Of a DNA stretch of 64,000 bases, positions 42,496 through 52,200 are shown in pieces. The stretch's first letter is position 1, and each line of letters starts with the position of its first letter. The stretch is taken from assembly GCF_040892595.1 (NCBI RefSeq), contig NZ_JBFRYB010000001.1:930001-994000 (forward strand). Reading direction: 5' to 3'. The position numbers and the translations under genes are program-made. The DNA is from Zhongshania sp. R06B22 (GTDB lineage: Bacteria > Pseudomonadota > Gammaproteobacteria > Pseudomonadales > Spongiibacteraceae). The notes below the pieces were generated by a model. The model was not told the origin of the DNA. It did not search any database and saw only the letters and a list, made by a program, of their open reading frames with translations.

Positions 42496-44163
42496 TTAAT
42501 GGCGTATTCCTAGCATTTCTCTAGCGTGAGCGAGGGTGTTTTCAGTAATGGCGATCCCGCCTAGCATCCGCGCAATTTCTTCAATCTTTTGATTCGCTTC
42601 CAATGGCTCCAGGCTTGTTGTTAGCTTGGTTTTGTTGCCGACTTTCTGCACCCTAATGTGATGATCACCTTGGCTGGCGACTTGAGCTTGGTGGGTAACG
42701 CACAGCACTTGGCTGCGTTGTCCCAAGGACTTGAGCAGTTGGCCAACAATTTCTGCCGTAGCGCCGCCAATGCCGACGTCAATTTCGTCAAAGATCACGG
42801 TAGGTATCGCGGCAACTTTGGCGGTGATCACTTGAATGGCAAGACTGATGCGCGATAGTTCGCCACCCGAGGCGATCTTGTTGAGCGGGCCCTTGGCACT
42901 GGCAGGGTTGGTGCTGATTAATATTTCAATGTCTTCTTGGCCGTGGCTGTGAGGCTCATTACTGCTTAGCGGATGCATGGCAAATTCGATTTCGCAGTGT
43001 TTCATTGCCAGCGCTTGAAGTTGTTCTTCTATCCCTTGCTTCATAAGCTTGGCGGCTTTGGCTCGCTTTTTACTCAAGCTTACCGAGGCGCTCTGATACG
43101 CCTTTAGGGCCTGATCTTGCTCACTGCGCAGCTGGTCAATTTTTTCGTCGCTGGCATCCAGTTCCTCAAGCTGGGTTTCTAGTGAGGCTTGTAATGCCGC
43201 GAGTTCATCGGCCTGGATACGATGTTTGCGCGCGGTTTGGTAAATGGCGTCTAGTCTTGCTTCGGTTTCGATTAGGCGCGCCGGGTCGAGTTCTGTGCTA
43301 TCGATGACGTGTTGAAGTTCGCCGGCGGCCTCTTCAATTTGAATGCGGGCGCTTTCAATAAGTTGTGCGGCGTTATCCTGCGCAAGGCTGCTGTGCTGGC
43401 TGCTTTGAAGAGAGGATATTGCCTGATGCAGAATGCCCATGGCGTTGACTTCGCCGTCTCGGCAGAGGTTTAGGCTATGGTGATTGGCGGCCAATATTTG
43501 TTCTGCATTGGCCAGTTGCTTCTGTAGGTTTTCAAGCTCCTCGACTTCACCTGCCTTGAGGTCGAGTCTATGTAATTCTTCAAGCTGGTAGCGCAGCAGC
43601 TGTTCCTGGGCATTTTGCTCAGCGAGATTGGTTTCTAGTGCCGCTAAGGTTTTTACGCAGTGTTGGTATTGGTGGCAGTGCTCGCTTACCTGCTTGGCTA
43701 GCTTGGTGGTGCCGGCATAGGCGTCTAATAGTTCGCGCTGGTAGGGCTTTTGCAGCAGAGATTGGTGTGCGTGCTGGCTGTGAATGTCGATGAGTAATTT
43801 GCCGAGTTCACGAACATCTTGCAGGGTGGCTGGCTGCCCATTGATATAGGCGCGTGAGCGACCATCCGCAGAAATGACTCGTCTTAGCATGCATTCATCG
43901 CTGTCGTCCAAGTCCCGTTGTTGTAGCCAGGCGTGAGCTGCTGGAATGCCGCTGATATCGAACAGGGCGTGAATGTCTGCGCGATCTGCGCCGATACGAA
44001 CAATATTGCTGTCTGCGCGGTCGCCCAGCGCCAGCCCGAGTGCGTCGAGCATGATGGATTTGCCTGCCCCGGTTTCGCCTGTTAGCACTGTCATGCCTGG
44101 ATTGAGTTCAATGTCGAGGCGTTCGGCAATGGCGTAATTGCTGATGTTGAGATTGCTCAGCAT
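42496..44163 (-). CDS. recN: DNA repair ATPase RecN
   Basis: A 555-residue SMC-like protein: N-terminal Walker A GETGAGKS, a long coiled coil (about residues 150-380), the signature ASGGELSRISLA and Walker B VIFDEIDVGIGG. It holds broken DNA ends together in double-strand-break repair. A LexA box lies about 32 bases before its start, in keeping with SOS induction. Confidence 0.97.
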   Translation of the reverse strand: MLSNLNISNYAIAERLDIELNPGMTVLTGETGAGKSIMLDALGLALGDRADSNIVRIGADRADIHALFDISGIPAAHAWLQQRDLDDSDECMLRRVISADGRSRAYINGQPATLQDVRELGKLLIDIHSQHAHQSLLQKPYQRELLDAYAGTTKLAKQVSEHCHQYQHCVKTLAALETNLAEQNAQEQLLRYQLEELHRLDLKAGEVEELENLQKQLANAEQILAANHHSLNLCRDGEVNAMGILHQAISSLQSSQHSSLAQDNAAQLIESARIQIEEAAGELQHVIDSTELDPARLIETEARLDAIYQTARKHRIQADELAALQASLETQLEELDASDEKIDQLRSEQDQALKAYQSASVSLSKKRAKAAKLMKQGIEEQLQALAMKHCEIEFAMHPLSSNEPHSHGQEDIEILISTNPASAKGPLNKIASGGELSRISLAIQVITAKVAAIPTVIFDEIDVGIGGATAEIVGQLLKSLGQRSQVLCVTHQAQVASQGDHHIRVQKVGNKTKLTTSLEPLEANQKIEEIARMLGGIAITENTLAHAREMLGIRH

Positions 44164-44194
44164 GATGATCTCTCACAATAGTTAAAAAAATAGA

Positions 44195-44210
44195 CTGTAT
44201 ATGTATACAG
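44195..44210 (-). promoter_or_regulatory. LexA (SOS) box of recN
   Basis: CTGTATATGTATACAG fits the CTGT-N8-ACAG gammaproteobacterial LexA operator with all conserved positions, lying in the recN promoter region. Confidence 0.9.
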
Positions 44211-44269
44211 TAAAATACTGCTGGTGGAGGCAATCGTCAATCACTAGTGGTAAAAATATTGATCATTGC

Positions 44270-44297
44270 CTTGAATTAGCCATGCTAAACCCCATAT
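44270..44297 (+). promoter_or_regulatory. Sigma-32 promoter of grpE
   Basis: CTTGAAT (44270-44276) and CCCCATAT (44290-44297) separated by 13 bases match the heat-shock consensus CTTGAAA-N13-CCCCATNT at 14 of 15 specified positions or nearly so. It lies 58 bases before the grpE start. Confidence 0.88.
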
Positions 44298-44354
44298 ACG
44301 CGTCAACGCGGCAATTGTCCGCAAGACCAAATACGTGTGACGGAGAGTGGATAC

Positions 44355-44921
44355 GTGACAGAGGAACAAGATAAAGCAGTGCAGCCAGATGAAGAGCTTC
44401 AATCTGAGGAGCTGCAGCAGGACGATGATGTTGAGCTTAGTGGCGAGCTGGAGCTTAGCCTTGAAGAGCAGCTAGAGGCGGCAAAGCAGGCGGTTATCGA
44501 TGCGCGTGAGCAATCATTGCGCGCTGCAGCGGATGCGCAAAATATCCGTCGCCGAGCCGAGAAAGATGCCGAGAATGCGCGGAAGTTTGCGCTGGAAAAG
44601 TTTGCCGGCGATATGCTTCCGGTTGTCGATAACTTGGATCGTGCATTGGCTTCTGCAGATGTTGCAGACGAAGCCTTAAAGGCTATTTTGGAAGGCGTGG
44701 AGTTAACTCGAAAAACACTGGTAGATGCCTTGGCGCGTCACAATGTTGAGCAGTTGAATCCGGTAGGCGAACCGTTTAATCCCGAGTATCACGAGGCGAT
44801 GGCGATGGTGCCTAATCCTGACGTTGAGCCAAATTCAGTAATGGACGTGATGCAAAAGGGCTACACCCTTAATGGCCGTTTGCTGCGTGCGGCAATGGTT
44901 GTGATTGCTAAAGCGCCATAA
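44355..44921 (+). CDS. grpE: Nucleotide exchange factor GrpE
   Basis: A 188-residue GrpE: acidic N-terminal tail, long helix with [21 protein letters not shown] (shown in part), and the C-terminal [15 protein letters not shown] and [18 protein letters not shown]. It releases ADP from DnaK. GTG 44355 is chosen because GGAGAG lies 8 bases ahead; GTG 44337 has no such site. The heat-shock promoter lies upstream. Confidence 0.96.
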   Translation: MTEEQDKAVQPDEELQSEELQQDDDVELSGELELSLEEQLEAAKQAVIDAREQSLRAAADAQNIRRRAEKDAENARKFALEKFAGDMLPVVDNLDRALASADVADEALKAILEGVELTRKTLVDALARHNVEQLNPVGEPFNPEYHEAMAMVPNPDVEPNSVMDVMQKGYTLNGRLLRAAMVVIAKAP

Positions 44922-44953
44922 TTGTTAATTGTATTAAAAATGGCCTATGCCCC

Positions 44954-44981
44954 CTTGAAATGTGTGGATAAGGGCCAATAT
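44954..44981 (+). promoter_or_regulatory. Possible second heat-shock promoter before dnaK
   Basis: CTTGAAA (44954-44960) is a perfect sigma-32 -35 element; the -10 region 13 bases on (GCCAATAT) is weak. It may give dnaK extra heat-induced transcription. Confidence 0.4.
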
Positions 44982-45043
44982 ATGTCAACAAGACAAAGAA
45001 TTTCGCCGCAGGTGGCGACAGTTAGATTAAGTGGAGAATGATG

Positions 45044-46969
45044 ATGGGAAAAATTATTGGTATTGACTTGGGTACTACTAACTCTTGCGTTGCAGTAATG
45101 GACGGAGACAAAGTTAGGGTAATTGAGAATTCAGAAGGTACGCGTACTACACCTTCTATTGTCGCCTATACCGACGACAAAGAAGTGTTGGTAGGCCAAA
45201 GCGCTAAGCGTCAGGCTGTCACTAACCCGCACAACACACTTTACGCGGTAAAGCGTTTGATCGGCCGTCGCTTCAAAGATGATGTCGTTCAAAAAGACAT
45301 CAAAATGGTGCCATACAATATCTGCGAAGCAGACAATGGTGACGCGTGGATAGAAGTGAAGGGCGAGAAAATGGCCCCTCCACAGATTTCTGCTGAAGTT
45401 CTGAAAAAAATGAAGAAGACGGCAGAAGACTACCTCGGTGAAAAAGTAACCGAAGCGGTTATCACTGTGCCAGCTTACTTTAATGATTCTCAGCGTCAGG
45501 CGACTAAAGACGCTGGCCGCATCGCGGGTCTAGAAGTAAAGCGTATTATTAACGAGCCTACTGCGGCGGCGCTAGCCTACGGTATGGACAAGTCTAAGGG
45601 CGATCGCACTATTGCGGTATACGACTTGGGTGGCGGTACCTTTGATATCTCGATTATTGAAATTGCTGAAGTAGATGGCGAGCACCAGTTTGAAGTGTTG
45701 GCGACTAACGGCGACACCTTCTTGGGTGGTGAAGATTTCGATATGCGCCTGATCGATTATTTGGCGGAAGAGTTTAAGAAAGAAAGCAGTATTGATCTGA
45801 AAGGCGATTCTCTTGCTGTTCAGCGTTTGAAAGAAGCGGCTGAGAAAGCCAAGATCGAATTGTCTTCTAGCCAGCAGACCGAGATTAACCTGCCATACAT
45901 CACGGCGGATGCAACCGGTCCTAAGCATTTGGTAGTAAAGCTGAGCCGCGCGAAGCTCGAATCTTTGGTTGGCGATCTAGTGGCGCGTTCATTAGAGCCA
46001 ATGAAGGTTGCCTTGAAAGATGCCGGCTTGTCGGTTTCTGAAGTAGACGAAATCATTTTGGTCGGTGGTCAGACCCGTATGCCTTTGGTGCAAACCAAAG
46101 TAACTGAGTTCTTTGGTAAAGAAGCGCGTCGCGATGTGAATCCAGATGAAGCGGTTGCCATGGGCGCGGCATTGCAAGGCGCGGTACTGTCTGGCGAAGT
46201 GAAAGACGTATTGCTGCTTGACGTTACTCCGTTGAGCCTGGGTATTGAAACCATGGGTGGCGTTGCTACATCACTGATTGAGAAAAACACCACGATTCCT
46301 ACTAAGAAATCACAAGTGTTCTCGACCGCTGATGACAACCAAACTGCGGTAACTATTCACGTTGTCCAGGGTGAGCGCAAGCAAGCATCGGCCAATAAAT
46401 CATTGGGTCGCTTTGATTTAGCAGACATCCCGCCTGCACCACGTGGTTTACCGCAAATTGAAGTAACCTTCGACATTGATGCCAACGGTATTTTGCATGT
46501 GTCGGCCAAAGACAAGGCGACGGGCAAGGAGCAGTCTATCCGTATTACTGCTTCTAGCGGTTTGAAGGAAGAGGAAATCGAACAAATGGTGCGCGATGCC
46601 GAAGCCAATGCTGAGGCGGATAAGAAGTTTGAAGCACTGGTTGTGGCTCGTAATACCGCCGAAGGTTTGGCTAACGCGACTCGCAAAACACTAGAAGAGG
46701 CTGGCGACAAAGCGACCGACGAAGAGAAGGCTGCAATTGAAGCCGCCTTGGTTGAAGTTGATGAGGCAGTCAAGGGTGACGATGTCGAGAAAATCGAAGA
46801 AGCCACTAAGAAGCTAACCGAAGCCTCTGGCGGCCTTGCTCAGAAGATGTACGCCGAACAAGCAGCCCAAGCGGAAGCGGCTGGCGGTGGCGAAGAGCAG
46901 CCCCAGTCTGGCGCTGACGACGTTGTCGATGCCGAGTTTGAAGAAGTGAAAGACGACGATAAGAAGTAA
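45044..46969 (+). CDS. dnaK: Chaperone DnaK
   Basis: A 641-residue Hsp70 with the N-terminal [18 protein letters not shown], the [13 protein letters not shown] phosphate loop, [13 protein letters not shown], the [15 protein letters not shown] substrate domain and the EEVKDDDKK tail. It folds and protects proteins with DnaJ and GrpE. Three ATG codons stand in line (45038, 45041, 45044); the last gives the standard start MGKIIGID with the best spacing from GGAGA. Confidence 0.98.
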   Translation: MGKIIGIDLGTTNSCVAVMDGDKVRVIENSEGTRTTPSIVAYTDDKEVLVGQSAKRQAVTNPHNTLYAVKRLIGRRFKDDVVQKDIKMVPYNICEADNGDAWIEVKGEKMAPPQISAEVLKKMKKTAEDYLGEKVTEAVITVPAYFNDSQRQATKDAGRIAGLEVKRIINEPTAAALAYGMDKSKGDRTIAVYDLGGGTFDISIIEIAEVDGEHQFEVLATNGDTFLGGEDFDMRLIDYLAEEFKKESSIDLKGDSLAVQRLKEAAEKAKIELSSSQQTEINLPYITADATGPKHLVVKLSRAKLESLVGDLVARSLEPMKVALKDAGLSVSEVDEIILVGGQTRMPLVQTKVTEFFGKEARRDVNPDEAVAMGAALQGAVLSGEVKDVLLLDVTPLSLGIETMGGVATSLIEKNTTIPTKKSQVFSTADDNQTAVTIHVVQGERKQASANKSLGRFDLADIPPAPRGLPQIEVTFDIDANGILHVSAKDKATGKEQSIRITASSGLKEEEIEQMVRDAEANAEADKKFEALVVARNTAEGLANATRKTLEEAGDKATDEEKAAIEAALVEVDEAVKGDDVEKIEEATKKLTEASGGLAQKMYAEQAAQAEAAGGGEEQPQSGADDVVDAEFEEVKDDDKK

Positions 46970-47156
46970 GGTGCGGGGCTTTACGGCCCCAAACTTGCAT
47001 TCTGCTTAACGGGAGACGTGAGACGCTGGAGCTATAAGTTCTTTAAGTGGTCTAGCGGTTTCCCGTTTGGCGTTTAACAACAGTCATCAATTTATCTGGT
47101 AGAGCGGCACGGCGGTTTGATTGCCTTCACTCTCCTGAACAGTGTAAAGCGAAGCT

Positions 47157-48290
47157 ATGTCAAAACGAGATTACTACGAAATTTTGGGTGTGTCGCGAGA
47201 CACGGATAGTAAGGAAGTTAAAAAAGCTTACCGTCGTATTGCGATGAAAAACCATCCTGACCGCAATCCAGATGACCCGAAAGCAGAAGATATTTTTAAA
47301 GAGGCCACAGAGGCCTACGAAGTGCTTTCCGATGAAGAAAAGCGCGCTGCTTATGACCGTTTCGGTCATGAGGGTGTAAATGCGGGCGGCGGTTTTGGTG
47401 GCGGTGGCGGCGGTGCCGGTGGTTTCAGCGACATCTTTGGTGACGTCTTCGGCGACATCTTCGGTGGCGGCGGTGGAGGCGGTCGTCAGCGCGGGCCACA
47501 GCGCGGCTCAGATTTGCGTTATACCCTGGAAATTGATCTTGAGCAGGCGGTTCACGGCTCAACGGCAAAAATTCGTATTCCTACCTTGGTGGCGTGTAAG
47601 CCCTGTGACGGTAGCGGTGCCAAAAAAGGGTCTAAGCCGGTTACCTGTACTACTTGTAACGGCGTAGGCCAAGTTCGTATGCAGCAGGGCTTCTTTGCCG
47701 TGCAGCAGGCCTGCCCAAACTGTCGTGGCAAAGGTAGCACTATTTCCGATCCGTGCTCAGAGTGTCACGGGCAGGGTTTGAATGAAGAGACCAAAACCTT
47801 GTCGGTGAAGGTACCCGCTGGTGTTGATACTGGTGATCGTATTCGCCTTACTGGTGAAGGTGAGGCTAGTCCTAACGGTGGGTCAACGGGTGATCTATAC
47901 GTGCAGATGTCGGTGCGTCCGCATCCGATCTTTAAGCGCGACGGTAAGAATTTGTACTGTGATGTGCCGATCAGCTTTGCTGATGCTGCCTTGGGTGGAG
48001 AGTTGGACGTGCCGACCTTGGAAGGGCGCGTAAAACTCAAAATTCCGGCTGAAACCCAAACGGGTAAATCCTTCCGCTTGCGTGGTAAGGGTATTACACC
48101 GGTTCGCGGTGGCAGCACCGGCGACTTAATCTGTAAAGTCACTTTGGAAACGCCGGTCTCGCTAACCAAGCGCCAAAAAGAGCTTTTACAAGAGTTGCAG
48201 GCGAGCATGGAAGGCGATGATAAACAGTCACCGCGAAAAAAAACGTGGTTTGACGGTGTGAAAACGTTTTTTGACGATATGAAGCTCTAA
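47157..48290 (+). CDS. dnaJ: Co-chaperone DnaJ
   Basis: A 377-residue type I DnaJ: J domain with NHPDRNPDD, a Gly/Phe-rich linker at residues about 75-115, four zinc motifs ([32 protein letters not shown]), and the C-terminal substrate domains. It delivers clients to DnaK and stimulates its ATPase. It follows dnaK by 187 bases, and a hairpin lies just after its stop. Confidence 0.98.
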   Translation: MSKRDYYEILGVSRDTDSKEVKKAYRRIAMKNHPDRNPDDPKAEDIFKEATEAYEVLSDEEKRAAYDRFGHEGVNAGGGFGGGGGGAGGFSDIFGDVFGDIFGGGGGGGRQRGPQRGSDLRYTLEIDLEQAVHGSTAKIRIPTLVACKPCDGSGAKKGSKPVTCTTCNGVGQVRMQQGFFAVQQACPNCRGKGSTISDPCSECHGQGLNEETKTLSVKVPAGVDTGDRIRLTGEGEASPNGGSTGDLYVQMSVRPHPIFKRDGKNLYCDVPISFADAALGGELDVPTLEGRVKLKIPAETQTGKSFRLRGKGITPVRGGSTGDLICKVTLETPVSLTKRQKELLQELQASMEGDDKQSPRKKTWFDGVKTFFDDMKL

Positions 48291-48311
48291 GTTATTGGCG
48301 CGCGTTTCGAA

Positions 48312-48335
48312 GGATTCCACCTTCCGGTGGAATCC
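48312..48335 (+). other. Perfect hairpin after dnaJ, no T run
   Basis: GGATTCCACC and GGTGGAATCC form a 10-bp stem with a TTCC loop. Without a T run directly behind it, it is not a classic terminator and may guard the mRNA 3' end or act with Rho. Confidence 0.7.
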
Positions 48336-48425
48336 GGTCTCGACTTCCCCCGATTTTTTCTCCATTCTTTGCGGCATACGAATTCGGCTTTGCTACGCTC
48401 CGAGCGATTTAAAGGCGCCTAAATA

Positions 48426-49832
48426 ATGGATAAAACCCTCAATAAATTTGTAGCCGAGTATCTGTGGTCAGATAAAGTGGTGCATTACAGTGCATGGCGA
48501 AGAAAGTTAATAGATGCTTTGCGCTTGCTCTACGTCGTGCTTGATGACTTAACCAAGGGTGAGTTAACCCTGCGTGCGATGAGTTTGGTTTACACCACCT
48601 TATTGTCTTTGGTGCCAATGATGGCGGTGAGCTTTTCGGTGCTCAAAGCCTTTGGCATGCACAATAAGCAGCTAGAACCTATCATGCTGCAGTTTCTTGC
48701 ACCTATGGGGGCGCAGGGTGTTGAGATTACCGATAAAATTATCGGCTTCATCGATAATGTAAAAATCGGTGTATTGGGCGCCTTTGGTGTTGCGCTGCTT
48801 TTCTATACAGCTATTTCATTGATTCAAAAAATAGAAGCAACCTTTAATTATATTTGGCGCCTCGATCAGCCTCGCAGCATGGGTCGGCGGTTTGCGGACT
48901 ACGGTAGCGTAATGTTAATTGGGCCGCTGCTGGTGTTTTCAGCTATTGGTTTGTCTGCCAGCGTTTTGAGTGGCAGTTTTGTGCAGACCATCAGTACGCA
49001 TGTGCCTTTCATGCAGTATTTGATCGCCTTTGTTACTGAGGCTGCGCCGTATTTAATGATTATTGCCGCCTTCACCTTTTTCTATATGTTTATACCAAAC
49101 ACCAGAGTCACCTTTCGCGCTGGCTTGGTAGCGGGCATCGTATCTGGGGTGTTATTTCAAAGTTTAGGATGGGGTTTTGGTAGTGTGGTGGTCTCTGCCA
49201 GCGGCAGTGGTACGTATGCGATTTACTCCGGCTTTGCGATTTTGATTTTGTTTATGATGTGGATGTACATCAGTTGGTTGATTCTGTTAGTTGGTAGCAG
49301 TGTTGCATTTTACGTTCAGCACCCCGAATATATCTCGCCGGTGCGCCGCAGTGGCGATTTAAGCATTCGTCAGCGCGAAACGCTGGCATTACAGGTAATG
49401 GCGATTATTGCGCAGCGTTATTACCAGGCGCGTAAACCATTTTCTGCAAGCGATTTTGTGTATCGTCTGCGAGTGCAAATTCAGGGCGTAACGCGGGTGT
49501 TATTGGCCTTAAAACATGCCGGCTTAGTGACCGAGAATCACGAGGACCCGCCGCGCTACCTGCCAAGTGCACCACTCGAGAAAACGTCTTTAAAGACGGT
49601 AATAGATGCGGTGCGCAATGAAGGCACAATGCAAGTCGTTGCGCTGCGCGTGCCACGCAAGCCAGTTCATGGTGTTGCCGAAGTGACGGCGGCAATTGAC
49701 GCAGCCCTGGAGGCGGCGCTGGCATCTATTACGGTGCGAGAGATGGCGCTGGGCGAAGCCGATGAAGAGCTAGATGACGCGGCGCGTAGAGGCGCGATAG
49801 GCATTGGCGAAAAAATAGATACAGACTCTTAA
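48426..49832 (+). CDS. YihY/BrkB-family membrane protein
   Basis: A 468-residue protein with about six membrane helices in its first 300 residues and the family motifs LRAMSLVYTTLLSLVPM, FYTAISLIQKIEATFNYIW and YSGFAILILFMMWMYISW. The C-terminal 160 residues are cytoplasmic with a winged-helix-like stretch, a tail found in long members. The family's function is unclear; RNase BN was assigned to it mistakenly in the past. It stands just ahead of dapB. Confidence 0.9.
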   Translation: MDKTLNKFVAEYLWSDKVVHYSAWRRKLIDALRLLYVVLDDLTKGELTLRAMSLVYTTLLSLVPMMAVSFSVLKAFGMHNKQLEPIMLQFLAPMGAQGVEITDKIIGFIDNVKIGVLGAFGVALLFYTAISLIQKIEATFNYIWRLDQPRSMGRRFADYGSVMLIGPLLVFSAIGLSASVLSGSFVQTISTHVPFMQYLIAFVTEAAPYLMIIAAFTFFYMFIPNTRVTFRAGLVAGIVSGVLFQSLGWGFGSVVVSASGSGTYAIYSGFAILILFMMWMYISWLILLVGSSVAFYVQHPEYISPVRRSGDLSIRQRETLALQVMAIIAQRYYQARKPFSASDFVYRLRVQIQGVTRVLLALKHAGLVTENHEDPPRYLPSAPLEKTSLKTVIDAVRNEGTMQVVALRVPRKPVHGVAEVTAAIDAALEAALASITVREMALGEADEELDDAARRGAIGIGEKIDTDS

Positions 49833-50654
<822 letters not shown>

Positions 50655-50800
50655 TTGAGTCCTTGAGTTAGACCGACATTGTGGCTAATTGCCAGCCAAA
50701 CACGCATTAGCGGTATTTATTGAGGTGGACGCGCGGGGGGCATTTCGCGTAAAATCGCGCATCAGATTAGGGTGCTGAGCTAAATAAGCTCTGCGGCCCC

Positions 50801-50841
50801 GCAAAAGGCGAGGTGAGGTAATCTTCATCTCGCTTTTTTGC
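50801..50841 (+). terminator. Terminator or attenuator between dapB and carA
   Basis: GCAAAAGGCGAG and CTCGCTTTTTTGC form a stem with an internal offset around a 16-base loop; the T run is part of the second arm. It lies 92 bases before carA in a 278-base gap, and could end dapB transcripts or control carAB. The gap otherwise holds only a TAAAAT-type -10 element near 50750. Confidence 0.6.
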
Positions 50842-50932
50842 ACGCGTATTTTCCTCTGTGGTCCCTTGGTTGTCGTTCTGGCGTTTATGTCGGCGGTGGC
50901 TCTCGGCCGCAAGTTTGATCTAGGAGGTAGTC

Positions 50933-52072
50933 TTGACGGTTCCAGCCATACTTGCCCTTGAAGACGGCAGCATTTTTCGGGGCATTGCCATTGGTGCTGA
51001 AGGGCACTCGGTTGGTGAGGTCGTTTTTAATACGGCAATGACCGGTTATCAAGAAATCTTAACCGATCCCTCATATGCTCGCCAAATAGTGACATTGACC
51101 TATCCCCATATCGGCAATACCGGTGTGAACAGCGAAGACGAAGAAGCAGGCACCATTTGGTCTGCGGGCTTGGTCATTCGGGATCTGCCTATTTTGGCAT
51201 CGAGTTTCCGCAGCGAACAAAGTCTGTCTGATTACCTCAAAGCACGAAATATTATTGGTATTGCAGATATCGATACTCGTCGCTTAACGCGTATTTTGCG
51301 CGATAAAGGTGCTCAGGGTGGCTGTTTAATGGCTGGTGATATCGATGAGGCCAAGGCCTTAGTCATGGCGAAGGAATTTGCCGGGCTAAAGGGTATGGAT
51401 TTGGCCAAAGAAGTCACCACGCCCAAGAGCTACGAGTGGCGCGAAGGCAGCTGGGCGCTCGGCGCCGGTCATAAAACCTTTAGCGATGCCGAGCTCCCTC
51501 ACCATGTTGTTGCCTACGACTTTGGGGTGAAGCGCAATATTTTGCGGATGTTGACGGATCGGGGCTGTCGTTTGACGGTCGTGCCGGCCAAGACATCGGC
51601 TGCGGATGTGATGGCGATGAATCCCGACGGCGTATTTTTGTCGAACGGCCCTGGTGATCCAGAGCCTTGTGATTACGCAATCGACGCCATAAAAGAAATT
51701 CTGAAAACCGGTGTGCCGGTGTTTGGTATTTGTCTAGGGCATCAGTTGTTGGGCTTGGCGTCTGGCGCCAAAACCCAGAAAATGAAGTTTGGTCATCACG
51801 GCGCCAACCATCCGGTTCAGGATTTGAAGACCAAGGTGGTGCATATCACCAGCCAAAACCATGGCTTTGCGGTTGATGAAAGCTCCTTGCCCGCAAACTT
51901 AGTGATAAGCCATAAGTCGTTGTTTGATGGCTCCTTGCAAGGTTTTGAGCGCACAGATACACCGGCGTTCGGATTTCAAGGTCATCCAGAGGCCAGTCCT
52001 GGCCCGCATGATATCGCGCCTTTGTTCAATCAGTTTATGGATATGATTGTGGCTGCTAAACAGGCCAAGTAA
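50933..52072 (+). CDS. carA: Carbamoyl-phosphate synthase small subunit
   Basis: A 379-residue CarA with the class I glutaminase triad region [11 protein letters not shown] (nucleophile Cys) and GHPEASPGP (His-Glu). It takes ammonia from glutamine for the large subunit, feeding arginine and pyrimidine synthesis. The start is TTG at 50933, supported by a strong TAGGAGG site 4-10 bases ahead. It is followed by carB after 128 bases. Confidence 0.97.
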   Translation: MTVPAILALEDGSIFRGIAIGAEGHSVGEVVFNTAMTGYQEILTDPSYARQIVTLTYPHIGNTGVNSEDEEAGTIWSAGLVIRDLPILASSFRSEQSLSDYLKARNIIGIADIDTRRLTRILRDKGAQGGCLMAGDIDEAKALVMAKEFAGLKGMDLAKEVTTPKSYEWREGSWALGAGHKTFSDAELPHHVVAYDFGVKRNILRMLTDRGCRLTVVPAKTSAADVMAMNPDGVFLSNGPGDPEPCDYAIDAIKEILKTGVPVFGICLGHQLLGLASGAKTQKMKFGHHGANHPVQDLKTKVVHITSQNHGFAVDESSLPANLVISHKSLFDGSLQGFERTDTPAFGFQGHPEASPGPHDIAPLFNQFMDMIVAAKQAK

Positions 52073-52200
52073 AGATTACGCCCAGCGGCTGCCGGCATAT
52101 TGGCAGTCCGCGGGAAAGAACGACATTAGCGAGTGTCTGTGGCCCAGCTTCCGGTGGCAGACGTCTTATTACGAAGCACAGAGTTAGATGATTAGTACTT

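Noticed and set aside
46357-46806. A 149-codon minus-strand reading opposite dnaK.
   Set aside because: Ser/Ala-rich antisense of a highly biased gene; no motif.
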